DNA of 64,000 nt from Brachionus manjavacas (lineage: Eukaryota > Rotifera > Eurotatoria > Ploima > Brachionidae), in contig JAHQIY010000003.1 in the NCBI GenBank assembly GCA_019054805.1, forward strand, positions 1,922,001 to 1,986,000, written 5' to 3'. This document shows positions 42,526 through 53,121 of the stretch, one piece after another. The stretch's first letter is position 1. The number at the start of each line of letters is the position of its first letter. The notes below the pieces were generated by a model. The model did not search any database, was not told the DNA's origin, and saw only the letters and a program-made list of their open reading frames with translations. A program made the position numbers and the translations under genes.

Positions 42526-43777
42526 TTTGAATAATATTTTAAAAACTTCTATCAACTTCTGACTCTTGTGTTCCAACGTACTATTGCTAATTAATCTTTT
42601 TTAATAAACCACTATCTCTTTTATTTTTGTATTTCTCTAATTATCAATTTAATAGATTTTGATCATTAATAAAATTCTTTCTTGCGTAATGTTCAATTAT
42701 TTGTTTTCTTATTCTATAATTAGTCATCTTTATAAAATTGGTACTTTAAGTTGTTTATTTAGGTTTAACTTTTATTAATAATAGTTAGGTTTTTATTATA
42801 AATAGTGATGATTTACAGCAAAATTAGTGATTGTATTTTTATAAAATAGTGACGATTTTTTTTTTTAAATAGTGACGATTTCAATTTAAAATAGAGATTA
42901 TTTTTGTCAAAAATAGTGATAATTTTTAGTGACGATTTCTATTAAAAATAGTGATAGTTTAAATACCACCATAAAATATCTACATTTAAAGGATGCTTTG
43001 CAACTGGAGATTTATAATACCTACTCCCTTTTTAATGCCAACTTAAAATCAATTTTTAATTAAACACTTAATAATCAAAAAAACTTTCAAATTGTATGCA
43101 ATTCCAATTCTATTAAAGATTAATCAATAAATATGGTAAAGTAAAATTTTTGTTCAATTTTCAATTTGCTCTTTTTGCTCAAAAATTTTGAATGCGCATT
43201 TTTTTTGTATTGCATATTTGCAATTATTTTAAATTGAAATTTGAAAGCTTTAAAAGTCAAAAAACTGCGTAAATTGCAATGCAATTAATATTAAATATTT
43301 TCAATGTTCATAAAATGTTCAATGTTCAAATATTTTCAAAAACCTGTTTAAACATTTTGAGACATGCTGTTAACTTATTTCAGCTTATTACTATAGGTTT
43401 GTGAACATATCGACTCCCTTATGCAGTCTTTTTTTAGACCTTATGTCTTTTTAAGTCATTCTAATTAAACTATTAGTCTTTGATTTTACTTAATTCAATT
43501 TAAACAAGCATAATGTGACTACGATTCAAACTAAATTTTATCGTAGTTAATAAAAATTTTTGATAAAAAATGCAATCAAATCTTAAATTTAAATTCAAGA
43601 CCCTCAGCCCTTCTCAGCCTAAGAGATTTAAATATTTATTTTTAAATAAATTAAATTATTCAATAATAAATGTTTAAATCATTTATTTTTTTTAACAAAG
43701 GGTGGGAGTTAAATGACCACATATTACTTCCTTTTTAATTTTGATTTATCAAAAAACTTTAATTTTTTATAAATACA
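42526..43777. other. Gap with a degenerate tandem repeat
   Basis: No gene is recognised. At about 42795-42965 a unit of AAATAGTGACGATTT or close variants recurs 7-8 times at irregular spacing of 20-35 bp. The rest is A/T-rich DNA without visible structure. Confidence 0.5.
42795..42965. repeat. Degenerate AAATAGTGACGATTT tandem repeat
   Basis: Seven or eight copies of AAATAGTGACGATTT-like units in direct orientation, with A/T spacers of varying length. No coding content. Origin unclear. Confidence 0.7.
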
Positions 43778-43850
43778 GTGGTGTACCGGATTTAGTAATT
43801 TACGTAAAAAAAAGTAAATTTATTTTACATTTTTCAATAATTTTTTAAAT
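43778..43850 (+). repeat. Transposon end, same family as 29397
   Basis: TACAGTGGTGTACCGGATTT followed by AGTAATTTACGTAAAAAA matches the minus-strand end at 29397-29340. No matching partner end was found to the right, so this may be a solo end or an element whose other end is worn away. Confidence 0.6.
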
Positions 43851-44302
43851 CTTTTTAATTACATAATTTTTGCTAATTTGAACTCTGCTAAAATGAACTG
43901 TTACCGTCGCAACTTTAATTGGTGAAGCAAGCAATTTTTTTGGCAATAAAAACTTTTGGAATTTTATATCTTTCACAGTTAATGAAAACCAAAATTAATT
44001 TTTTTGAATAAACAAAATTTGAAGATTTGATTTAATTATTTAAAAAAAAATGTAATTCATTTTGATTACTGAAAGTAAAATTATTTCAATTTTTAAACAC
44101 AAATTTTGCAATTAAAAAACCCATTAATTCATGATTCAAAAAATTATTTTATAAATAACATTTTAGAGTTAAACTCAAAAGAAAAACAAAGCTTTTTTGT
44201 TTTCTTAAAAAATGCTTGTGGAAAATTTTCTTTAAAAAAAAACACTAAATAATCAGTTTAGTTTTTGCTCTCCACTTCTTATTTTTAATCTAAAATTTTT
44301 TT

Positions 44303-44480
44303 TTTATTTATTTGTTTTTCTGTGCCGAGCTTGAGCTCCCTCAGAATTAAGAAAAAATAATTAATGATTAAAATAAAAATAAAGTAACCAAAAAAGATAA
44401 AATTAAAGTAATTAAAGAAAAGATAAATAGATATGTAATAAATGATATACATATTTTTTTTTAAACGTAGGCTAGTATTA
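44303..44480 (-). repeat. Jockey-like LINE 3' tail (minus)
   Basis: TTTATTTATTTGTTTTTCTG, TGCCGAGCTTGAGCTCCCTC and AGA: the complement of the family tail with its GAGC hairpin. It is followed by about 130 bp of A-rich LINE 3' UTR. The minus frame at 44285-44485 is shadow. Confidence 0.8.
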
Positions 44481-44485
44481 GACAT

Positions 44486-45680
44486 GCTTAAATATTTAAT
44501 AAGTTAGGAAAAGAAAAAATTCCTAGGTAGCATTGTTTATTTGTCTTCTAAAGCCTATATCCTAGTCATTTGATGCAATTTTTATATAAATACATTCTGG
44601 ACTTAATTGAACAAAATTGAAAAAAAAAATTTTCTTGATAAATTAAGATAACAAATTATTGAGAATTTTTTATCCTCAATTTTGATTTCTCAAAAAAAAA
44701 TTGGTAATTTTTTTCAATTTGCACCGAAGCAAATTATTACCCATGACCTTGAACTTTTGGAAAATTTATCCCACTATTTTTTCAGGGAGAAGAAAAGAGA
44801 ACAATATCAAAATTGTTTTTCTAGTAGTTTTATTTTTCAAATTTTGTCAATAGCAATAAATTTTTCATATAATCTATATAAAATCTAAGCAATGAAGTAG
44901 TGAAATTTGGCTCTAGCAAATGTCACGAATAATCAGCTAGCTTCTTGGAAACCGATGTAAGTTATAAATTTTCTCATAGGTAAATTATATAAAGAAAAAA
45001 AGCATTGAAATTTTCACTTCAACTAATCGAGTACAGTTGAAAAAAATATTCTCTGATAAGAATGAGTCTTGAGCGATAGGCCTGATCCAGCCGAGTGCTC
45101 AAGACACACATGTGCTCACTTAAGCGAGCATATTTTTCTGCTTTGAATTTAAACTAGATAATTAGAGACTCCTACAACTAATTTAGAATAAATATCAGCT
45201 ATGTAACATCCAAAGAAAAACATTCAGAACACTTGAACGACTGGGGCTGCAATTGCGTCAATTGTTATCTATGTCCAGTGAACAAAAGGAGAACTATCAA
45301 ATAGAAAACATAGGCAGCAAATATTAGCGCACAGGACACTTCCTTTTTTAGGTCTATAAAAAGAATGTGTTTTTTTTTAAATAAAATTTTCATACCCTGT
45401 AGGGCGCTATTAATAGCCCCAGTGGCTTGAACTTTTTTTGGTCGATTCTAATTTTAGCCCGGCAACTAAAGCTCAACTAGCTTTAACTCGAGTTTACTGT
45501 GTTGCCAAGCTTGTTGTGTTTGCTAACCTTTAAACCAATTTACCTGTAAAAACAAAAATTGCCTTGGTATTTTATTGATTTAAATAATTCGAGCTCGTTG
45601 TGGTTAAAGTATTAAATTTTTCATCTTGTAGCAAAATTTTCTTACTTCTCTTTTTGCCAATGGAGCAAAATTTTTCTAAA
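44486..45680. other. Gap upstream of Runt gene 2
   Basis: Two weak frames occur. Plus 44682-44888 opens ISQKKIGNFFQFAPKQIITH and carries a helical stretch DLELLENLSHYFFREKKREQ; plus 45199-45330 (no ATG) reads RTLERLGLQLRQLLSMSSEQ. Neither is recognised. At 45480 the phrase GCTTTAACTCGAGTTTACT also occurs at 41228. This is the likely 5' flank of Runt gene 2. Confidence 0.35.
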
Positions 45681-45685
45681 GTCAA

Positions 45686-45874
45686 ATGGAATTTGTGGAC
45701 CCGGCTAACCTTAGCAATTTCTCTCTACTAATTAAACAATATCCAAAGGCAATCGCAAATCTAGAATACTTATTATGCAATAATTATCATCCAATTCCGA
45801 GCTTATCTCTTTTTTTTTCGTGTCATTTTCAGTCAAGTCGTCTCAATTTGTATCCATCTAACCCAAATATATAA
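45686..45874 (+). other. Small frame upstream of Runt gene 2
   Basis: A 62-codon ATG frame reads EFVDPANLSNFSLLIKQYPK, AIANLEYLLCNNYHPIPS and a Ser/Phe-rich end. It lies 70 bp before the Runt 2 start. It could be a 5' exon or an upstream frame in the leader; no in-frame splice to the Runt exon was found, so I leave it unassigned. Confidence 0.25.
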
Positions 45875-45943
45875 AGTTAGATTTTTTTCCATTTTAGATC
45901 AAGTTGAGAATCTAAATATTGCTCACACACACACAAACACAAA

Positions 45944-47016
45944 ATGGTACGCAAGTCAAAAAAAGTGCCGGTAAAGACCGAAATCTACCAGACCGAGGAC
46001 AGCAATGTTAGGTGTACAAAATTGCCGGAGTTTATCCGCGCCAAAAAGTACCTTGGTGCGCCCTTTTGTGTCTACTTTGAAAACCAGCCCCAGCTCGAGA
46101 ATGTCAAGTGCACCATATCGGCCGGCAATTTCAAGAATCCCACTGCCGAGCTCAAGAACAACGAATGTTTGATCAAGAACGGCGTGGCCGAGTTCGATGA
46201 CCTCAGATTCCTGGGCAAGTCGGGTCGAGGCACCAAATTCAATGTCTACATCCAGCTAGAGACTAATCCGCCTCGCATCATTACCTACCATAATGCTATC
46301 AAGGTGACTGTTGACGGACCCCGACCGCCAAGGATAGGTAATATTCAATCATTGACGCCTCACCTCATATTTCACTTTTATTCCATTTTAAAGTGAAGCC
46401 CAAATTGCAGGAGGCTCTTAGAAATAGCGAAGAACTCGCTTGCCTAAAAAGAAAACTGCAAGTCAAAGAGCTTCAAGTGGACAAAAGCAAATTTTTCAAC
46501 CAGTCGCTGAAGAAGAGGTTCATCCAAACCTACTTGATGGAAGAGGAAATGGGCTCGAATGGAGGCTCGTCGAACTCGAGCGAGGTGTCGTTCAACTCAT
46601 CACCATCTCTGTCGCCGAACCCCGTGTTCGTCGATCAAAAAACCCCGGTCAAAAGCTATTTTAGTTGTTGTTCGTCCTTGGAGACACTCAGTCTCGACCA
46701 GGACAGTGCTTACATAAACCAGGAAGAGTATTTTCGCGATTTGATCAACAGATATTTGATCTTGTTTATGAATTTATACAAAATAAAAATATCAGATGAG
46801 CTAACCCAGTATTTGATAAATTTAATTCTAAGCAAGACTAGTGGGTCGTTGTACGACAAGACCAATTGGCAACAGTTAAACAATTTTGATAACAATGTTA
46901 ATTTTTGTTCGTTTTTGAACGATGAACAGTTTTTAGTTAATTTCGAGGGGTTTTATCACAAGTTGGTCCAGGATTTTGGCAAAGTTGACCTTACAAATGG
47001 TTGTTCAGAGTTTTGA
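45944..47016 (+). CDS. Divergent Runt-domain protein 2, two exons
   Basis: Exons 45944-46337 and 46394-47016 (56-nt GT-AG intron, phase 1) give 338 aa; 1017 nt, an exact multiple of three. Residues about 20-131 are a Runt domain, the RUNX DNA-binding fold: FIRAKKYLGAPFCVYF, NPTAELKNNECLIKNGVAEF, DDLRFLGKSGRGTKF, ITYHNAIKVTVDGPRPPR. By my alignment the early Arg and Lys, the GRG loop and DGPRxPR are kept, so DNA binding is likely. Exon 2 has a basic helical stretch (LACLKRKLQVKELQVDKSKF), a Ser-rich linker and a helical C-terminal segment (EEYFRDLINRYLILFMNLYK) resembling that of Runt 1, ending NGCSEF. There is no VWRPY ending. A (CA)n run precedes the ATG, and AATAAA follows 47 nt after the stop (47064). 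Exons are clearly richer in G/C than the flanks. Confidence 0.92.
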
Positions 47017-47069
47017 TCTGTTAAAGGATTTAATTTTTTGTACATTTTTATTTTAAAAAGCTAAATAAA

Positions 47070-47530
47070 TTTTTTTTAGTTATTTTTTATTAAATTTTGT
47101 TTTGTTCAAATGGAAAACGAATAGCAGTAGGAGCAATTTTTTGGCATAAATGATTTAAGGTTTCAATGGTTTAAAATTTTGTTCTATTTCATAACAGAAT
47201 TGCTAATGTAAAAGATTTTTAAAATAAATTTATTTCTAGAGTCTGTGTTTTTTTTCTCAATTAAATTGGCTTTGAAGTTGACGAATAAACAGTTCGAATT
47301 GAATTATGTGCTAATTTTGCTAAACGCACTCTAAGGTAAATAAAATTCCATGGAGACAGGGAAATTAGTTCATTCTAAAAATAAGATTTTTTTGTCAGAA
47401 ATTTTATTGTTTTAATTAAAAGTAAAAAAGTTCAATAAGGTTTTTAAAGGATTACTAGATTTTAATTTTGCCAGGTTCTATTAAAAGCTAATGAAATTTT
47501 TCCTCAATTTTTTTGATTTTTTTTTCAAAT
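47070..47530. other. Gap downstream of Runt gene 2
   Basis: 3' flank, A/T-rich, without a recognisable gene or repeat. Confidence 0.4.
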
Positions 47531-47555
47531 GAGTTATTAATTATTATTTTTTTTT

Positions 47556-47599
47556 ATTTTATTTATTTGTATATCTGTACCGAGCTAGAGCTCCTTCAG

Positions 47600-47638
<39 letters not shown>

Positions 47639-47750
47639 AAAATAAAGTTAAATAAAATAAAATAAAAATAAAAAGTAAGAAAAAAATAAAGTTAAAATAA
47701 TATAACTTAAAAAGTAGATAAATATTAAAATTAGAATTAGATAAATTTTG
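47556..47750 (-). repeat. Jockey-like LINE 3' tail (minus), long poly-A run
   Basis: TTATTTATTTGTATATCTGT, ACCGAGCTAGAGCTCCTTCA and GA form the complement of the family 3' tail. It is followed by a run of about 40 A and A-rich LINE 3' UTR to about 47750. Only the UTR end is present. Confidence 0.85.
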
Positions 47751-48074
47751 ATAGAGAGTTGATAGAGATTAATCGTTTTACCTGCCTCTTAATAAACTCA
47801 ATTTTTTTTCTTAATTAAAAATCAATTTTCTCAATTTATTAGGTGACTGTTTCTAAAATGCTAACACAAAATTTCCAGAAATCTTTTCCAAATTTGTTAA
47901 TGATTGAAAGAAATTGGCAAAAATTAAAGAAATTATATAAAATTAGTACATTAACTAGTTGATTGAGCGGTTTACCTCCTTTACGAAGTGGAATTGCTTC
48001 AAAATTTTAAATTTTCGCTATTGAAAGTACTTTGATTGCTTTATTTCTAAACAACTCAACTAAAAATTCAAAAC

Positions 48075-48600
48075 TTATAATAATAATAATAATATAAGTT
48101 ACAACAAGCTAGCAAGCTAGACTTGCAAAGATGGGAAACAGTAGAATCCCATCTATGGTAACTATGGTTTGCACACTTAAACAGTAAAATTCATTATGTC
48201 AGTATATAATTAATTAAAAGATGATAATAATGTTTGAAGAGGAAGAAGAGTGTCGTGGAGAACTGGTTGGCTTTTGGTAATTTGGTTTAATGTTGAGAGG
48301 GATGGGGCCCCGGGTCCTATGCTCCAGTTGGCTAGGATGATAGCGTGTTCTGTTTTTAGAGCACAGTCACTTTCCCAGCTCTGCCTTCATCACCCTGTAG
48401 ATTGTTATTCGTTAGGTCACCATTTCCTGGTGTCGATTCTACCGAGCCTCAGGACTTCATCTATGGTAGGTTTCTCCTTAAGTCTGTACTTATCTGTTCT
48501 TGAATTAGTTGACGGATAGGGATTGAACGATCTCTTGGGGTAGGGCGTTCCATGGCATAGTGAATTTAAGTTTTTATTTATAAAAAATTTGATCTTGAAC
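48075..48600 (-). pseudogene. CR1/L2-like LINE C terminus and 3' end
   Basis: The minus strand reads KFTMPWNALPQEIVQSLSVN, followed in shifted frames by a tail, then a perfect hairpin (AGATGGGA...TCCCATCT at 48131-48156), GCTAGCTTGTTGTAACTTAT and (ATT)n at 48078. PWNALP is the C-terminal WNxLP box of CR1/L2. The plus frame at 48250-48519 is the antisense shadow of this GC-richer piece. Confidence 0.7.
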
Positions 48601-49140
48601 TTTTTTTATTAGATGGACACAAAAAATCATCGACTGAACACTTTGCAACTGACGATGTTGTAACTTTCGAGAATGCTTTTAATTTTTTAATTTCAAAACT
48701 TCGTATCCCACTCGTTGACTGTGTTTATTTGATTTAAAATGAGTAAAGTGTTTAAATGTACTTATGGCGACTTTTGTTTTATTGAAATCAATTTTTTTAT
48801 GCCTTTGGGTGGTTTATTACCCATGCTTTGAAAATAATTACTTGCTTTTGAAATTATTTACTTTTTGTTGAAAAAATAAGAATTTTATTTTCGACAAAAA
48901 AATTCAAATCAAATAAGTTTTTCTTAGTTCAATTTTTTCTTGTTGAAAAGAAAGAGTTTATTTTATTAAAAAATCTTTACTTTTGAACTTATTTTTCAAT
49001 CAATATCGAATAAGAAAAATTAATTTATTTTTTAAAGTTGTCGATCTTCAAGGTTGTCCCTAAAATGCGGAAGCGGAACGGAAAATTGTAAAAAATTTTA
49101 AATACTGTAATGCGGAATCGGAAAAATAATTTTGTTTATT
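48601..49140. other. Gap; CGGAAGCGGAAC patch near 49053
   Basis: No gene recognised. From 49053 the text GGTTGTCCCTAAAATGCGGA, with later TAATGCGGAATCGGAAAAAT, resembles the start of the dispersed repeat at 6179 and 22987 (GGTTGTTCCCTAAAA...CGGAAATTCCGCATC). It may be a distant relative of its end. Confidence 0.4.
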
Positions 49141-49622
49141 AAAAAAAAATTTAAAACTTTTTTATTGAGTTTGAATTAAAAAATCCATTATGCAGTAGTA
49201 AAAATTATCAAAAAAATTTCATTACATGAAGTCGCTTTGCTATTTTACTTTTTCTTTCCAATTGCTTTAATTATTTGAAAAAAAATTGGCCACATTTTTA
49301 AATAAATTCTGAACTAACATCTGCTTTAATATTAAGCAAATGTGCTTCATTACAATTTGATAAAAAATTGTTTCTGAATCAATCAAGCCCTTAGAGTTTA
49401 GAAAAAGCTTATCAAATTCTCGGTAATTTTGATGTGTATAAACTCAACTGTGATGTTTGTTATCTTGGATTAAAGGATAAATAATTTGTAAATAAGAGTG
49501 TTTCCGAATAAAAAGGCCGGTATATGTTATGAGATGGATTAGATTTTGATTTTTTAACTTTGTGGGCTTGTGTTTTTTCTCTTTTTTTAAAAATATGGAT
49601 TTATGTTTTTTCCCGTTTTAAT
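49141..49622 (+). repeat. 482-bp repeat, copy 1
   Basis: Almost identical, in the same orientation, to 51919-52400; both begin AAACTTTTTTATTGAGTTTG within a few bases and end TTTATGTTTTTTCCCGTTTT. In copy 2 the sequence runs on into a hAT transposase C-terminal frame; copy 1 leaves homology there. No intact reading frame is evident in the shared part. Confidence 0.88.
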
Positions 49623-49959
49623 CAATAGAGGATCGATAAAAAAAATATTTTTTTCTCATTTTTTATTATGCTTTTTTTGTCTTTAAAAAAAATTGATTTG
49701 TGTGACCTTCTCTTTTTTTATGTTTTAGGATCTTCTTTATATGTTTTTTTCTACCTCGTCGTTCAACTTTAATAATAGCTTTGAAAAAGCACTAAATAGT
49801 GATATATACCTCTGTTATTGACAAAAAATCCAAATAGATTACCTGGAAAATTCAAAAATGCGTAAAAGAGATGCTTATAGATGGAGACATAATGGCAAAC
49901 ATGTAGTATTAAATGTGTTGTTGACTAAAATTTATTTTAAAATAGATTTTGGTAGAAAG

Positions 49960-50840
49960 AAATTTAGTGACAAATTTGTAAATTACGTAAAATTACATTG
50001 CAACTTTAAATAATAATTCTTTTCAATTCATCTCAAACCATTTCTATTGGGTTTAGATCTGATGAGTTAGAAGGCGCTTTAACCTTGATATTAAATTAAA
50101 ATTTTGTAATTAAATCTTATTATTTACTAAACTATATTTTACCAAGTTAAAGTTTTTATCTAAAAAGGTTGTACATACGTATGACTTATCATTAGGATCT
50201 TTATCTTGATGAAGTTTAAAATTTTCATTTAAATTCGAGGCTACTTCCGGAAATAAATATTCTGCCAAAATATCTCTTTACAAAAATTGATCCATATTTT
50301 CTTTAAATACCTTTTTAATTTAGAAATTATAACAAAAGAACAAAATTTTTCTAAGAAATAAAATATACAGCGAATTCTGTTGTTCCTTTACGAGATATCC
50401 CACCCCAGATATGAATTTTACTCTTAAACTTAGATGTACATGGCATTGCTTCTGGTTGAGATTAGAAAAGTTTTAAATGGTATGTAGGCTTATCATAAAC
50501 TATAATGCTTGTTTCATCTACAAAAACATATTCATCAAAATCACAGTTTTATTGTCTTATACACCAAATCAGACGAGCTAACTTATGCAGTTCTGTTTAG
50601 TAAGGTGCTTTTCTTAGTCGTTTACAACGAAATCTTAATCAACTTTTATTTAAATTTTATTAAGTTATATTTTTTTTAGGTAATTGATGAAAATTAAAAA
50701 AAATTAAAATTTAAAAATTGAAAATTAAATTTTAAAAATTAAAATTAAAAAAATTAAATTTCTTGATTTTTTATTACCATTTTATACATTTTTACCTAAA
50801 TTTACGTAAAAATTAGTAATAAAAAGTAACTTTTGGTAAA
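49960..50840 (-). pseudogene. Second Tc1-like transposase relic
   Basis: The minus strand reads LHQDKDPNDKSYVCTTFLDK, the HQDNDPKH block in worn form, and then SNSSDLNPIEMV, the SPDLNPIE block. It is the same family as the transposase inside 3245-4623. TTTACGTAAA-type text near 49980 (TAAATTACGTAAAATTAC) and 50800 may be its worn ends. Stops and frameshifts are numerous. Confidence 0.7.
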
Positions 50841-50854
50841 AATATAAGCAAATA

Positions 50855-51770
50855 AGGTTCGCGCGGAGCAAAACTACAGCACTATCTGAATTTCGGCAAA
50901 CCGACTTTAAAATATTAATCTGCATACTTGAAAACCTAGAAAAACGGTTTTTTAGATAAGATCGAAAAAAAAACAAAAGTAAGTTACCTTTGAGCTAAAA
51001 TATCTCATGTTCTAATAGACATAACCTTATTAATATATATATATTCTGAAAGCAAATAGTCTCATCAACAAAATGGTGTATTAATTTAATCTATTATTCT
51101 ACCAATAGATCGATATTTTGGCAAAAAATGGTAATAAAATGGTATTTTTTCACTATTTTTGTATCTAGTCCGCGGTTTACCCCCCGACCCCTACTTTTTT
51201 ATACAGATACTGAAACTAGAGAAAATTCTGAACAAAATGTTGGGACCACTTTTTTTATTTATTGAATTTAAAGCCAAAAAAAAATTGAATAAAATGAGTG
51301 TGAAACTAATTTTTGAATAATCATAATTTTTTATTATGTAAAACGTCAGAATTAAATTTCAAATTAGTAAAATGTTTTCAATACTTAATTTAATTTTTGT
51401 TAAATAATTAGTTTTCTAATTTTTGTTAAATAATTAGTTTTCTAATTTTTTTTTCTTAATATTTTTTGAGATGCCTAAAACACCCGAAAGAGTCTCTAAA
51501 CTTTTATCAAATCTTGGAAATAAAACTTTTCAAAACTCGAATAAAAGGAATGAAAATTGTACGAATGGTCAAAATTTGAATGTCACAACATTGACTGATG
51601 ATCATTCTGATAAAGAGTTTGAAAATGCTGAAGAAATTACACGTGTAGATACAAAACTTATTTCTGATATAATAGAGTTTATTTTAAACGGGAATTCTAC
51701 TCGAAGATCTTTGAGTGTATTAATTTTGGCGGTTTTAAAGTAATTTTGGTTTGATAAAATTATATCTTTT
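50855..51770 (+). mobile_element. Element with short MPK...RVS frame, copy 1
   Basis: The leader starts near GGTTCGCGCGGAGCAAAACT with GCACTATCTGAATTTC, runs through TATATATATTCTGAAAG and reaches AAAATTCTGAACAAAATGTT. The same phrases occur in the same order at 60880-61310. Behind the leader comes the frame 51471-51743. Terminal repeats were not delimited for this copy. Confidence 0.55.
51471..51743 (+). CDS. 90-aa protein, MPKTPERVSKLLSNLGN
   Basis: An ATG frame: MPKTPERVSKLLSNLGNKTF, Asn/Asp-rich middle, then TKLISDIIEFILNGNSTRRS LSV-like helical end. It shares the start pattern (MPK, RVS, LG) and position with the frame at 61461-61745 in a homologous element, so the two are probably the same transposon gene in diverged copies. 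Function unknown; it may be an N-terminal exon or accessory protein of a DNA transposon. Confidence 0.45.
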   Translation: MPKTPERVSKLLSNLGNKTFQNSNKRNENCTNGQNLNVTTLTDDHSDKEFENAEEITRVDTKLISDIIEFILNGNSTRRSLSVLILAVLK

Positions 51771-51918
51771 CTATTATTATATTTAAATTTGCTTAGGAAA
51801 CTTGGTTAAATTATAGAGATGCTGACTATTTTCCAGAGCTTGAAATTGAAGCTTAGCTTTTTGTTGAGGAACAGACCAGCAAAAAAGAATGTACATTCAA
51901 TATTTGTAATTTAGCATT

Positions 51919-52400
51919 TTAAAAAAAAATCTAAAACTTTTTTATTGAGTTTGAATTAAAAAATCCATTATGCAGTAGTAAAAATTATGAAAAAAATTTC
52001 ATTACATGAAGTCGCTTTGCTATTTACTTTTTCTTTCCAATTGCTTTAATTATTTGAAAAAAAATTGGCCACATTTTTAAATAAATTCTGAACTAACATC
52101 TGCTTTAATATTAAGCAAATGTGCTTCATTACAATTTGATAAAAAATTGTTTCTGAATCAATCAAGCCCTTAGAGTTTTGAAAAAGCTTATCAAATTCTC
52201 GGTAATTTTGATGTGTATAAACTCAACTGTGATGTTTGTTATCTTGGATTAAAGGATAAATAATTTGTAAATAAGAGTGTTTCCGAATAAAAAGGCCGGT
52301 ATATGTTATGAGATGGATTAGATTTTGATTTTTTAACTTTGTGGGCTTGTGTTTTTTCTCTTTTTTAAAAATATGGATTTATGTTTTTTCCCGTTTTAAT
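51919..52400 (+). repeat. 482-bp repeat, copy 2 (hAT-linked)
   Basis: See copy 1 at 49141-49622; differences are a few single bases and one-base indels. The block ends exactly where readable hAT transposase sequence starts (52381), so it is likely part of a hAT-type element. Confidence 0.88.
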
Positions 52401-52779
52401 GAATAATTCTCATCTGATTCAGAACAATTCTTTTCCTAGTTTTAATGCAAATTCTGCAGGATCATTTTCTGCATTAAAACGAATTAAAAGTTTTTTGAGA
52501 AATTCTATAGGCCATCAAAGACTAAATAACGTTTCTTTATTAATATTCAACAAGAAGAAGCTGAAAATGTTAATATAATTAAAATTATTTAAAAGCTTTC
52601 TTCAATAAAGGATATAAGATTACATTTTTTCTAGTTTGAATCACCAAAGTACTTATTAAACTTTTAATTTTTGTTTTTTTTTGTTTATTTTATATTAATA
52701 GTCCAAGTTTTAAGTAAAAAAAAATTCAGTACCAAATTTTTATGAGCCTCCTCATCCAAAAATCATAGCTACGCCACTG
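52381..52779 (+). pseudogene. hAT transposase C terminus and 3' end
   Basis: Frame 52381-52578 contains SAGSFSALKRIKSFLRNSIG HQRLNN-type text, the final block of hAT/TTF-type transposases (SFS.LKRIK..LRS.M...RL..L.LL.I). Downstream, AGCTACGCCACTG ends at 52779; read inward from the end it is CAGTGGCGTAGCT, a common hAT-type terminal sequence. The N-terminal and catalytic parts are missing or unreadable in the preceding repeat. Confidence 0.7.
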
Positions 52780-52854
52780 ATGCCTCTTTTAAAGTTTGTA
52801 TCAAGTCATTAGCAGATTCACGATTAATCTTTCATTTATATTTTGATATTTTAG

Positions 52855-53121
52855 TTAAATCAAGATGGTCATTTTGAAAAGACAAGCGTCATTTAAACGT
52901 GACTGGCACGTACGGCTGCCTCTAGGAATGAAAATATTTTTTGAAAGAAGAGCTTGTTTTCTAGATTGAATTAAATGGAGTTTTGTACAATTTTTACAAT
53001 ATTTGAAAAAAATTTTAATGACTAATATATGATTTTGGCAAATCAATATAAATAATTTGGGTTTCTTCAGATTCAGTATTTTCTTTTTTTTTATAAATTT
53101 TAACTTTAACTGAAATCTCAT
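52855..53121 (-). pseudogene. Possible zinc-finger module of a DDE transposase
   Basis: The minus strand reads KYCKNCTKLHLIQSRKQALL, SKNIFIPRGSRTCQSRLNDA. The order CxxC, R..AL, I.IP.G.R.C..(H)L resembles an N-terminal finger found on some Harbinger/DDE-4-type proteins; the final His is Arg here. The first half of the frame is Lys-rich A/T translation. Identification is tentative. Confidence 0.3.

Noticed and set aside
46440..46664. Alternative plus frame inside Runt 2 exon 2
   Set aside because: Shifted frame of the G/C-richer Runt 2 exon; the main frame continues the Runt domain by an in-frame splice.
48250..48519. 89-aa frame (plus) in a GC-richer patch
   Set aside because: Antisense of a CR1/L2-like C terminus (minus strand reads PWNALPQEI); no domain on the plus strand.
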